A stretch of DNA of 64,000 nt, from the NCBI RefSeq assembly GCF_025060895.1, contig NZ_JANZKV010000182.1:1-64000 (forward strand), written 5' to 3'. The notes beneath the pieces were generated by a model. The model was given only the letters and a program-made list of their open reading frames with translations. It ran no database searches and was not told where the DNA came from. This document shows positions 1 to 8,176 of this stretch, piece after piece. Within the stretch, counting starts at the first letter, position 1. The number at the start of each line of letters is the position of its first letter. Position numbers and translations under genes: made by a program. The stretch is from Stieleria sedimenti (GTDB lineage Bacteria; Planctomycetota; Planctomycetia; Pirellulales; Pirellulaceae).

Positions 1-41
1 ACGCCGTCTCTCCCAGAGGGCGAGAAACGAAATCGGTTGCC
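1..41. repeat. Interspersed repeat, copy 1
   Basis: The first 41 bases match, in reverse complement and with a few mismatches, positions 28576-28616 inside the MITE-like element at 28550-28818. The shared core includes ACGCCGTCTCTCCCAGAGGG and the flank AATCGGTTGCC. The window edge cuts into this copy, so its full length and orientation cannot be judged. It is probably the end of another copy of the 28.5-kb element or a related family. Confidence 0.7.
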
Positions 42-212
42 ATCGGTGGGCCAGGAATCGTTTTATTGTTCCGCACGTTGCAGCCTGACCTTTTCCGCGG
101 CACCGTCCATCGAAAAGTTGACGGACCGTAGGGTTGCGGTGAGAATAGAACCGCCGCGTGATCTGGCCGCAGCGGTGAGGACAGTTCTCTCCCCCCTCAT
201 GAACGACCCGTT

Positions 213-860
213 ATGAATTTCAATCGACACGAGCTGATTGCGGCGATCCTATTGGCCGCATGGTGTTGCGTGCCCTCGGGGGCCTTCGCCGATGAACCCA
301 AGCTTGAAACGGCAACGTTCGGCGGCGGGTGTTATTGGTGCGTGGAGGCCGTGTTTCAGCGGATTAGTGGTGTCAGCAATGTTCGGCCCGGATTCATGGG
401 AGGACGAATTGAGAATCCGACGTATCGCCAAGTGCTCACGGGACGGACCGGTCACGTCGAAGTGATCCAATTGGAATTCGACCCCGATGTGGTCACCTAT
501 GAGACGTTGTTGCAGGTCTTCTGGCGCACGCACGACCCGACCACGAAGAACCGTCAAGGTCCAGACGTCGGACCACAGTATCGGAGTGTCGTCTTCACCC
601 ACACGGATCAACAGCGAGACGTCGCCCAACAGTACAAACGATTATTGAATCGGCAAAAGGCTTTTCAATCGCCGATCGTGACGTCCATCGAACGAGCCAG
701 CACGTTTTATCCTGCGGACTCGGATCACGAAGACTACTTCAACCGCAACCCCGACAAGCCGTACTGCCAAGCGTATATCGTTCCAAAACTGAAAAAGTTA
801 CAGGAACTCTTTGCCGACCAGCTGAAACCCGATCCGGTAAGCAGCACAGGCGTTCAGTAA
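213..860 (+). CDS. msrA: Peptide-methionine (S)-S-oxide reductase, exported
   Basis: MsrA reduces methionine-S-sulfoxide in oxidised proteins. The family signature around the catalytic cysteine is clear (GGGCYWCVEAVF; Cys40 is the expected nucleophile, with a second Cys43). It is followed by the family's usual GFMGG, HVEV and FWRTHDPT segments, and by a C-terminal YCQAYI stretch where a resolving cysteine normally lies. Length (215 aa) fits MsrA plus a leader. The N-terminus has a positive start and a hydrophobic run ending near PSGAFA, which reads as a signal peptide, so the enzyme probably acts in the periplasm on damaged envelope proteins. It stands alone, upstream of a small membrane protein, with no visible link to the T6SS. 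The canonical GCFWG is GCYWC here, a tolerated variant. Confidence 0.95.
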   Translation: MNFNRHELIAAILLAAWCCVPSGAFADEPKLETATFGGGCYWCVEAVFQRISGVSNVRPGFMGGRIENPTYRQVLTGRTGHVEVIQLEFDPDVVTYETLLQVFWRTHDPTTKNRQGPDVGPQYRSVVFTHTDQQRDVAQQYKRLLNRQKAFQSPIVTSIERASTFYPADSDHEDYFNRNPDKPYCQAYIVPKLKKLQELFADQLKPDPVSSTGVQ

Positions 861-908
861 GCAAACAACATGCCTCGCGCGTCGGGTTCGATCCGAATCG
901 GTATCGAG

Positions 909-1211
909 ATGAACGAGAAGCCAACGATCGAAACCACTTCGTTTTTCGCAACCGTCTCGCTGCGAACAATGATGCTGTTTGTTGCTGCCTCTGCGATGTG
1001 CTTTGGTCTCACCATCACCGATATGCGGGAATATGGGGCATTCGCACCGTTCGCCGTGTTCACTGCAATGATGACACTTCTCTCGCTGACCTGTGTGCTG
1101 TGCGCCAGCTTGGCAGACGACGTCTGGCGCGATCCCGGCGTAACGTTCGTGGCTGGAATCTATGGGTTGCTGTGTTATTCCGTACTGATTGCATTGTTGT
1201 TGGTTTGCTAA
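909..1211 (+). CDS. Small hydrophobic membrane protein, unknown function
   Basis: This is a 101-residue protein if it starts at the ATG at 909; an in-frame ATG at 870 would add 13 polar residues. About three hydrophobic segments are visible (roughly residues 19-37, 43-65 and 77-100), so an inner-membrane protein is likely. No family is recognised. It follows msrA by 48 bp on the same strand and could be co-transcribed, but nothing in the sequence ties their functions together. It is followed directly by an interspersed palindromic repeat. Confidence 0.55.
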   Translation: MNEKPTIETTSFFATVSLRTMMLFVAASAMCFGLTITDMREYGAFAPFAVFTAMMTLLSLTCVLCASLADDVWRDPGVTFVAGIYGLLCYSVLIALLLVC

Positions 1212-1255
1212 CCTGCCAGCCGGAGCCCAATGTCACTTCCTTTGGCTCTAAAGAT

Positions 1256-1360
1256 GTTAGCGGAACGGCGCGAGCGGCCTGTCACGCATCAAAAACACCG
1301 TGAAAGACCGGAGGGCTCGCGCCCTACCGCTAACAAAGACACTCCGCTTGGCGTCAAAGT
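1256..1360. repeat. REP-like palindromic interspersed repeat, copy A
   Basis: Imperfect inverted arms GTTAGCGGAACGGCGCGAGC (1256-1275) and GCTCGCGCCCTACCGCTAAC (1315-1334) pair at 17 of 20 positions. The right half (about 1300-1360) is nearly identical to the reverse complement of 26452-26510. It sits between msrA plus the small membrane gene and the tssM stop codon, so transcripts from both sides would run into it. A short ORF read through it (1230-1433) is an artefact of the repeat. Confidence 0.75.
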
Positions 1361-1429
1361 AAGTGACATTGATTCGGAGCCCCCGGTGAGTGCCGTCGGC
1401 TCACTAGCCGACTCGCCCTCTGACGATCG

Positions 1430-3436
1430 TTAGTTCCAGACAAAACTCTGGAGCACCAGCAGGACGGTCAGTAATAATGCGATGATCCAGCCAATCACGG
1501 TGAACGTGGTCAGCAGTCGTTGCTTCCGACGGGACTCGGGCGTCCACTCGACCTTGGATTGCTCGTCGATCAGCTTGTCCTTCAACACGCCTTTGACGAA
1601 CGCGGCTTGTCCCGTGGTGGCACCGCTGGCGGCAAAGTAGCAGCCGCTGAAAAAAAACGAATCGTCTTTGTCGCCGCCGGCACTCTCCTCGCTCGACTCA
1701 CAGCCGAATGCCTGTCCCAGCACCATCCGCAGTCGTGGTTTCAATTCGTGTCGGATCTTGCAAGTCAACGCGTACAACTTTCGGTTCCCACGTTGCTGGG
1801 CCAGTCCGTCCTCCCGGCTGAACAGCCGGTACACCCAGTCTTCGAATGCATCGCACAAGCGATCGCTATGGGTGTTCAATTCGTCGGGCGTGGGACGGCT
1901 GCGAAGATCGAAACGGCCACCCAGTCGTCGCGACAACAAACCCGATTGCAAGCGACGAACCAACTCGATGAACCCCTTGTCCTGTTCCAGGCCGACGATC
2001 ACGGCGGTGACCGGCGACCGCACGCCCATCGTTTGTTGGATCGTTTCGATGTCGCTGCGGGCGGATTGGGCGATGGCCGAAAGTTGTAACGGACCGACGC
2101 GTGAAAGTTCAAATGGGATCAAGGTCACGGCACCGTTGATGCCGCACCTCGGACGTCGAGCGCGCTTGAGCAACTTACAGACATAGCGCAAGCGAGGGAT
2201 TTGGTCGGATGTGTCCAGCGACGCCGGCAAGGCGACTTTTTTGTTGCCGCTGCTGCGAGGCATGGCCAACGGAGCCCCGGACGATGTCGTCGCGGTGACG
2301 TGGGGCGGCGACGGCGTCTCGGCAGCAACCGGTGCGCGAGGGGCAGCGGCAGCCGCCGGCGAAGACGTCGCGGACGCGGGAGCCGGCGTGGGGGCTGCAC
2401 TGGGTTGGCTGGGCGGGTACTGATCAAACGAAATCGTCCCCTCGTACCGCGGTGCCGGTCGCAGGGCGTCACCCATCGCCGCGGCTGGTGCTGGGGGACG
2501 CGGCACTTGCGGCTGGGGCGTTTGAGGGCGGGGCGGCGTCGGGATGTCAAATGCGGATCCACGCGGCGGCAGCGAGGCTGATTCTCGCGCCGCCCCTGCC
2601 AGCGGTGACGAGTCCATCGCTTGGTTCCCGATTGTGCCCAGGTACGTCTGAGCTTGTGCCGGCTGCCGATCGGGCGGTGTCGTTTGCGGAGCCGGACGCA
2701 TCGCCGATTCCTTCTGCAGCGTCGGCGGTTGCGATTTGGCGGCGGCCGGTGCGGGAGGTTTGCCGGGGGCGGCACGCTGTATTTTCTGGATGCCGATCGG
2801 GCTGGGCGACGCATCGGGCGCGGCGTTTGGAGCGGCCCCCTCACTGCGGCGCGCGATCCGCCGCGATGCGACGTTCATCGAAGACGGTGCCCAACGCCCC
2901 ATCAACGCGCTCAGTGAGCTGGCGCCGGGGCAAAACAGGTAGATCGCATCGGTGCTCATGTACCACTGCAAGGCGTGACTGACGCCTGCCGCTTCCGGCA
3001 CGCCGTGCACCGGCAGCTTGGTCTCCAACGCTTCCATCAAACCCTGTTCGGCTTGGTCGTCGGACGATCCCAGGATCAAGAAGATGGGATAGTCCGATGG
3101 AGAAACACCCTTTGCCTCAAGCGCCGCGATCCCAGCTTCCCAGGCACGGTCGATATCCGGGAATTCACCCTCGATCACTTGATTCCAACGCCGCATGCCC
3201 CAGTACAGCACGACCGGAATCAGAATCACCAGTGCGATTTCGATCACGATGTGGGTCATCGAGACCGCGTGAATCAAGCGGACGCTTTGGGAACCGAACA
3301 AACGGAAGATCCAAACGATGATCAACAGGATCACGAGCGCCAATGCCGTCACGGCGGCCGATTTTCCGGCCAGCGTCGTGGGCAAAAAACGACGATGCAG
3401 CGGAAGTTTTTTTTCGGGCGGCGGTTCGTTGGACAT
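1430..3436 (-). CDS. tssM: Truncated TssM/IcmF-like inner-membrane protein lacking the periplasmic domain
   Basis: TssM links the T6SS inner-membrane platform to the outer-membrane lipoprotein TssJ. Here two N-terminal membrane segments (about residues 27-46 and 62-80) are followed by a cytoplasmic IcmF-like region ('YPIFLILG...', later 'GAVTLIPFELSRVG' and 'PVTAVIVGLEQDKGF'). A Pro/Ala-rich linker covers roughly 195-395. Then comes the family's 'GCYFAASGATTGQAAF' segment (compare G-x-Y-x-T-S-A in IcmF) and a third membrane segment at the extreme C-terminus. Canonical TssM carries several hundred periplasmic residues after this point; this 669-aa protein ends there. The nucleotide-binding loop reads LGSSDDQAEQG, without the usual GxxGxGK. 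ATG 3436 is preferred over the in-frame GTG at 3442. It is the last gene of tssK-tssL-tssM. The family is recognised from motifs only. Confidence 0.75.
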   Translation of the reverse strand: MSNEPPPEKKLPLHRRFLPTTLAGKSAAVTALALVILLIIVWIFRLFGSQSVRLIHAVSMTHIVIEIALVILIPVVLYWGMRRWNQVIEGEFPDIDRAWEAGIAALEAKGVSPSDYPIFLILGSSDDQAEQGLMEALETKLPVHGVPEAAGVSHALQWYMSTDAIYLFCPGASSLSALMGRWAPSSMNVASRRIARRSEGAAPNAAPDASPSPIGIQKIQRAAPGKPPAPAAAKSQPPTLQKESAMRPAPQTTPPDRQPAQAQTYLGTIGNQAMDSSPLAGAARESASLPPRGSAFDIPTPPRPQTPQPQVPRPPAPAAAMGDALRPAPRYEGTISFDQYPPSQPSAAPTPAPASATSSPAAAAAPRAPVAAETPSPPHVTATTSSGAPLAMPRSSGNKKVALPASLDTSDQIPRLRYVCKLLKRARRPRCGINGAVTLIPFELSRVGPLQLSAIAQSARSDIETIQQTMGVRSPVTAVIVGLEQDKGFIELVRRLQSGLLSRRLGGRFDLRSRPTPDELNTHSDRLCDAFEDWVYRLFSREDGLAQQRGNRKLYALTCKIRHELKPRLRMVLGQAFGCESSEESAGGDKDDSFFFSGCYFAASGATTGQAAFVKGVLKDKLIDEQSKVEWTPESRRKQRLLTTFTVIGWIIALLLTVLLVLQSFVWN

Positions 3437-3472
3437 GGTCACTATCGTTAGCGGTTACCGTGACGTCTGTCA

Positions 3473-4123
3473 TCAGGTTCGGAAGAAGGAAAGGGCGAGC
3501 AATCCGGCGAGAATGGTTGCCAACAGCCAAGGCCAAACGAGCCGGGCGCGCGTCCAGTGCGGAACCGCCGGCACCAGGTTCCGTTCGCATTCCTGTCCCG
3601 CGGTCGCGTCATTCCAGCGTTGTCGTGCCTGGCCGACGGCGTTTCCATATTCGCCGGCCCAAGCCGGCAGATCGACCGCCAAGCCATGTTTGTCGATCAA
3701 CATCCGATTCAATTTGGGGTCTCGATACAGACCGCGGAACCCCAGCATCACGCAGACATAAATCAGCTGCAACGCGTCATCGGATCCGGCATTGAGCGCC
3801 GTCGTCGCGTTGACGTAGTACAAGTCATTGCAGCGTCGCGTATTGAACAAACTCCATTCCAGCACGTTGTCACGCCACCAGTTTTGCCCCGACCAGATGT
3901 GGGCATCGACCAGCATCTCATCGATCCACGTCACCAATGCATACTTCGCCAGTTCCCAGTCTTCGGTATAGCCGGAAAGTCGACTGTCAGCCTGTTGCAG
4001 CAGGCCCTCTAACGTCCGTTTCTCTTCCGCCGGAGCGATCTCCACGCCTCCATCGATCCGCTCCATCAGAGAAAACGCGTGAATCAGGATCGGATCGACG
4101 GCGTCGGCAAATCTTGGCGTCAT
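3473..4123 (-). CDS. tssL: T6SS inner-membrane protein TssL (DotU family)
   Basis: DotU/TssL is a C-tail-anchored protein whose hook-like cytoplasmic domain binds TssM and the TssK baseplate adaptor. The 216-aa length, the helical cytoplasmic domain with 'YALVTWIDEMLV', 'WSLFNTRRCNDLYYVN' and 'LGFRGLYRDP', and a single C-terminal hydrophobic helix (LVWPWLLATILAGLLALSFF) are typical. No peptidoglycan-binding OmpA extension is present. It lies 3 bp downstream of the tssK stop and 36 bp upstream of the tssM start, in one operon. Confidence 0.92.
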   Translation of the reverse strand: MTPRFADAVDPILIHAFSLMERIDGGVEIAPAEEKRTLEGLLQQADSRLSGYTEDWELAKYALVTWIDEMLVDAHIWSGQNWWRDNVLEWSLFNTRRCNDLYYVNATTALNAGSDDALQLIYVCVMLGFRGLYRDPKLNRMLIDKHGLAVDLPAWAGEYGNAVGQARQRWNDATAGQECERNLVPAVPHWTRARLVWPWLLATILAGLLALSFFRT

Positions 4124-4126
4124 GTC

Positions 4127-5557
4127 TTACGTGCGGATGGCGAAAAGGGCGAATCGAAGTCGGGCGCGATTGCCGTCGGGGGTCACGACGTCCAAGTGTC
4201 TTGCGCCGGTCAGTTCGTCATAGTTCCGCACCCGCATCGCAACCGACTGAGTGCGCCGAATCTCTGGCCATGCCGGCGATTCGTACTCGTCTTGGGAAAC
4301 CTTGTAATACGTCCAGTACTGTCGCGAGGGCAAATCGGGGATGGTGGTCGTGACGATCTCGCGGCCCAGTCCGTTCTGGCGGACGTGAAAGAAATCCTCG
4401 ACCTGATCGGCGCTGGCGAAGACCCAATACCATTCCGGAGAACGCTCCAGCAATTCGCGCAAGTTCGACTCGCTCGCACCACCGCGTTCGACGCCCAGGT
4501 ACCATTCCCAATCCGGGTCGAACCATTCCGGGCCCAACCGGGCCTGCATCGTCGATCCGTAGCCCTCGAAGTTGGCGCGCAGGTATTCATCGAACTGCGT
4601 GGCGTACAAAATGCCCAGGATCTTTTCGCGGATGTCGGCAAAGATGAACCCTAAGTTGTCGTGATCGTACGGCTCCACTTCGATGGCGCGTCGCTCGGGG
4701 CCGAAGATCGACAACCGACCCAGGATCCGGGCCAATTCCATGTAGGCGTCGAAGGGGTGCACACCCAAGGCCGGGCCCATCACGTCCAACGTGCTGTACG
4801 CCTCGTTCAAACGGTCCAGCATCGACACGCGACCCGAATCGGCCGGTTCCAGACTGTGACGGCCGACACTCAACTGGCGGACCGGTTCGCTGAGCGTGTC
4901 CATGTTGCCGCTCAACACGTCGCGGATCCCTTGCACATAATGGCGGCGCAGGTAGGGCCAGGAATGGGTCGCCAGGATCGGCGGGATGTAGTTTTCATCG
5001 ATCACCGGTTGAACCTCGCGCTCACTGGCGCTGCGGACCCGCGCGATCGGCAGCACTTCGTAGCCGGCGGTGTCGCTGCCGACGATCAACCGCAAATTCA
5101 GACGCCGAAATTCGATCGGTTGGCCGCTGTCTTGGCCGTTTTCGTCCGGAACGGTTGATTGGATGCGGGTGAAACGCGCGAATCCGTTGGTGGAATCTCC
5201 GCTGACGTTCTCGCCGCCCAGGTTCAACTTGGGGACGCCGATGTAAATCATCAACGACGTTTCGGACTCGGTCGCCGATTGGGCTTCGAACGCCGCCTTC
5301 AAATCCACCTCGAGTTCCTGGCCGCTGTCCAAGCGGATCAACGTGCCGTCGCGCAAGCGGGCATCAAGCTCTTCGACGCGGAAGTGGCCGCTGGCCAAGG
5401 CGTCTTTGCTGTACTGAAACGCGTGCAGACCATAACCATAGGGATGATCCCAGCTTTCGGACGTGTGCGACAGTTCCAACCAGTGTCGATCAGCTGCCTG
5501 TAGATGGTGGGGCCGCACAAACAGCCCTTGATACCAGTGCACGCGTGGATTCTTCAT
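4127..5557 (-). CDS. tssK: T6SS baseplate adaptor TssK
   Basis: TssK connects the phage-like baseplate (TssEFG) to the TssL/TssM membrane complex. The N-terminal 'VHWYQGLFVRPHHLQ' is the family hallmark, and the 476-aa length is normal. Downstream segments such as 'GLHAFQYSKDALASGHFRV' and 'LARILGRLSIFGPERRAIEVEPYDHDNLGFIF' also fit. It is the first gene of the leftward tssK-tssL-tssM operon; the promoter should lie in 5558-6012, which it shares divergently with the outer-membrane protein gene. Confidence 0.95.
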   Translation of the reverse strand: MKNPRVHWYQGLFVRPHHLQAADRHWLELSHTSESWDHPYGYGLHAFQYSKDALASGHFRVEELDARLRDGTLIRLDSGQELEVDLKAAFEAQSATESETSLMIYIGVPKLNLGGENVSGDSTNGFARFTRIQSTVPDENGQDSGQPIEFRRLNLRLIVGSDTAGYEVLPIARVRSASEREVQPVIDENYIPPILATHSWPYLRRHYVQGIRDVLSGNMDTLSEPVRQLSVGRHSLEPADSGRVSMLDRLNEAYSTLDVMGPALGVHPFDAYMELARILGRLSIFGPERRAIEVEPYDHDNLGFIFADIREKILGILYATQFDEYLRANFEGYGSTMQARLGPEWFDPDWEWYLGVERGGASESNLRELLERSPEWYWVFASADQVEDFFHVRQNGLGREIVTTTIPDLPSRQYWTYYKVSQDEYESPAWPEIRRTQSVAMRVRNYDELTGARHLDVVTPDGNRARLRFALFAIRT

Positions 5558-6012
5558 ACGTCGGTAACGCCTCTGTTATTCATCAAGTCGACCCATCTTG
5601 TGAGACTCCGGCCCATTATGCGCCATCCGCTGATGGATCTCCTACAGCAGTCGTCGCAAAGTCTTTCCGTCCAACAACACCTGGCAAACCGGACCCGGCG
5701 TTCAACGTTTCTGCCGTGAAACTGCTGATCCTCCCTTCACGGACATGATTGCGTGTTCCCGACCGGCCCGTCATCGGCATCCTCCTTGCCCAATATCCGT
5801 TCCCACAGCCCAATCGGGCAGGAAATCAAGCTGCCGTTCGGTAATAACCGACAAATCTTACCCAATTCACATGACCGTAAAGATCCGAACGTCCGATAAA
5901 TCGACAGAGACCAACCGACATCGACCGTCCTGGCAGTGGGGTCACACCACGTTGCCCGTCGGCCAGGCTGAGGTTTAGACCCACGAATCCTCCAGAGACA
6001 CTCACCATTTCA
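5558..6012. other. Divergent intergenic region between tssK and the beta-barrel gene
   Basis: No credible gene is seen on either strand. The 455 bp must hold the tssK operon promoter (leftward) and probably that of the outer-membrane protein (rightward). I found no convincing -35/-10 pair, -24/-12 box or strong hairpin by eye. Confidence 0.5.
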
Positions 6013-7704
6013 GTGACGAATCCTCTGCACGTTCCGTTACGACTGCTGATCTGGCTGCTGCTCGGCTGCACCCTCGCGGCAGTCCACTCCGCGGACGCTC
6101 AGAGCCCGTCACCCGTGGCCGGTCAGACCTCGACGCCACTGTCTTCAACCCAGCGGTCTTCCACCGATCCCGACGCCCCGTTTTCGTGGACCATCGACGA
6201 ACCGGAGCCGGTCGAAGGGCTGCTGCTACCCCAGCAATTGTCGCCTCCCGTCACCGTGGGCACGATGCCCGCGACACTCAGCACCACGCCGCATTCGCTC
6301 GGTCATTCAACGCATTCGCGCAATCCCTCGCCCTCTGCGACGACGCGACCGCCCTACGTCAGGATTGCATCGCCCGATCCGCTGGATCATCTTTCGGCGA
6401 TCGACGGCCAGCCCGCGGTCGTGCTGGCCCAATCGGACTCGGCGCTGCCGCCGCCCGATCGCGGCGCAATGGCGGCGAAAGCCCCCGAAGGCTCGTCGAG
6501 CACCGCAGGCGAACCGGTTTCACAGCCGTTCGTTACGCCCGATACGGCGCGGCCCCGGATCCTGTTTCAACCGGCCGTCCCCAGTTGGGATCCTGCCGCG
6601 GGAACGATCTTGAAACCGACCGTTCACCTCGCCGATGATCCTGGGACCGAGATCCTGCCGACACCCAACGCCATCGCGACGGAAATGGTTCCGTCGACGT
6701 TGCCAGTTGAAGGCGATCGAATTCCGATCGCAGAAAACTTACAGCCCGATCCCGTCTGGGTTCCTTCCGCTGCCAGCGATCGGTTCGAAACGTTCCGCAA
6801 TCGAAGACGAAAACCCTTGGCCACGCTGTTCGAACGAACCGCCAGGGCGATGCGCAGCCAAGCAGGACGCGATGTCGGTGTGGGCGTCGAGCGGTTGCCG
6901 TTTGCGTTGTTCGAAATCGATGCCTCGCAACCGTCTAACAATTTTCGTCTGCGCTTCGAGTCGGCGCGCGATTGGGAATTCGCCGACCGCGTGGAATACT
7001 TTTGGTCGCGAATCGGTAAGAAAGGGCCCGAGTTTACCAACCCACTGACGTTTGAACCCTCGGTCGATTACCAGGACATTCGCTTGTCCTTCGAAGTCGG
7101 CGGCAGCAAGTTTTCCGCCACCACCGAGCTGCCGTTACGTTTCATCGATCCCACCATTCTGAGTAATACAGGTGGAATGGGGGATATGGCAATCACAACC
7201 AAGACCGTGATGATCGACGGCGATTCACTGCAGCTGACGCAGGTCTTGCGGAACCAGTTGGCGACCGGATCGGCCAAGCGTGGGCTCGGCAACGGACACG
7301 TCTCGATGGAGCCGGGGTTTGTCGCAAGTTATAAGTGGAGTGATCGCACGCTGATTCATAACGAACTGAAACTATGGTTTCCGATCGGCGGCGAACCGGG
7401 GTTTTCGGGGCCGGTGTTAAGATACGGCATGGGGTTTGCAAACGTTCTGTATGACAGCGACACGTTTGCGATTCTTCCCACGTTTGAGCTTGTTGGTTGG
7501 TCTATCTTGACGGGGCAGAAATCCGTCGGCTTGCCCAATCCTCAAAGCATCGACGGCGAAAATATTATTAATCTTTATCCCGGCTTGCGGATCGTTCGTG
7601 ATCACGGACGACTGTTTGAACTGGGGATCAACGGCGGCGTCAGCGTGACCGAGCGGCATTGGTATCGCAGCGTGTTGCGACTGGATCTGCGCTGGACGTT
7701 CTAG
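6013..7704 (+). CDS. Outer-membrane beta-barrel-like protein inside the T6SS locus
   Basis: This 563-aa protein starts with GTG. The N-terminus (basic, then LLIWLLLGCTLAAVHSADA) is a signal peptide. Residues about 30-250 are Pro/Ser/Thr-rich and low in predicted structure. From about 290 on, alternating hydrophobic strands with 'GGMGDMAITTKT', 'GLGNGHVSMEPGF' and a final aromatic 'DLRWTF' resemble the barrel transporters annotated as 'MetA-pathway of phenol degradation'. That points to the outer membrane, with the Pro-rich segment spanning the periplasm. The gene separates the two T6SS half-operons. Since no TssJ is visible, it could be an outer-membrane partner of the apparatus, but that is inference from position. 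GTG is the only start that includes the signal peptide. Confidence 0.7.
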   Translation: MTNPLHVPLRLLIWLLLGCTLAAVHSADAQSPSPVAGQTSTPLSSTQRSSTDPDAPFSWTIDEPEPVEGLLLPQQLSPPVTVGTMPATLSTTPHSLGHSTHSRNPSPSATTRPPYVRIASPDPLDHLSAIDGQPAVVLAQSDSALPPPDRGAMAAKAPEGSSSTAGEPVSQPFVTPDTARPRILFQPAVPSWDPAAGTILKPTVHLADDPGTEILPTPNAIATEMVPSTLPVEGDRIPIAENLQPDPVWVPSAASDRFETFRNRRRKPLATLFERTARAMRSQAGRDVGVGVERLPFALFEIDASQPSNNFRLRFESARDWEFADRVEYFWSRIGKKGPEFTNPLTFEPSVDYQDIRLSFEVGGSKFSATTELPLRFIDPTILSNTGGMGDMAITTKTVMIDGDSLQLTQVLRNQLATGSAKRGLGNGHVSMEPGFVASYKWSDRTLIHNELKLWFPIGGEPGFSGPVLRYGMGFANVLYDSDTFAILPTFELVGWSILTGQKSVGLPNPQSIDGENIINLYPGLRIVRDHGRLFELGINGGVSVTERHWYRSVLRLDLRWTF

Positions 7705-7791
7705 CGATTGATCAACCTTTTCCGCTCGGGGATTGCCAAGGACGCTCGATGACTGACATCCGTCACCGAATGACTTGCTCTCACAAAATGC

Positions 7792-7808
7792 ATCGTCCCT
7801 GGGACGAT
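7792..7808. promoter_or_regulatory. 17-bp perfect palindrome, possible operator or hairpin
   Basis: ATCGTCCC-T-GGGACGAT is an 8-bp perfect inverted repeat around one base, followed immediately by another CGTCCC that makes a second overlapping palindrome (7801-7814). It lies between the barrel gene and tssA. Without a T-run it is not an obvious terminator, so a protein-binding site is possible. Confidence 0.35.
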
Positions 7809-8115
7809 CGTCCCGGTGCGACTCAAGCCCGTGGCACCCGTTCGCCGAAACAACAGCTTCGCTTGCTGTCGCTGCGATCGCGATGGAATGGCCTTGAGAC
7901 GATTTTTTTCCCACGTTACACATTGGCGACTGTAGGAATTGTATCTTGAGTGGTATCACCGGAGTTTTCCTTCCATCCAACCGAGATGGGGTAAATCGTG
8001 ACTGCCATTCTTTCTGGTCGACTGCCGCATCGTTATCGATGTCCTACGGTTCCCAAGTCCGACGCTCGACGCCTCACGCGTTTGAGACACTCTAGCGACG
8101 TGGCGGCGTCGTTTC

Positions 8116-8131
8116 GCACCGACCTCGGTGC
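8116..8131. promoter_or_regulatory. Inverted repeat just upstream of tssA, candidate operator
   Basis: GCACCGA-CC-TCGGTGC is a perfect 7-bp inverted repeat ending 45 bp before the tssA ATG, where a transcription-factor site or the 5' UTR would be. No regulator gene is present nearby to match it to. Confidence 0.35.
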
Positions 8132-8176
8132 TATCGTACCTACATCCAAGTCGCTCTCCGGAAAATTGTAAGCCAG

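Larger units (their letters stand above)
7705..8176. other. Intergenic region upstream of tssA
   Basis: These 472 bp contain no supportable gene; short ORFs here have no conserved features. The region holds the palindromes at 7792-7808 and 8116-8131 and should contain the promoter of the tssA series. Confidence 0.5.

Noticed and set aside
1230-1433. 67-aa gene downstream of the small membrane protein
   Set aside because: It is read through the palindromic repeat and has no ribosome site.
6013-6100. Lipobox in the beta-barrel protein leader (LLGC)
   Set aside because: The residue at -2 is Leu, and a better signal-peptidase I site follows (HSADA), so an ordinary exported protein is more likely.
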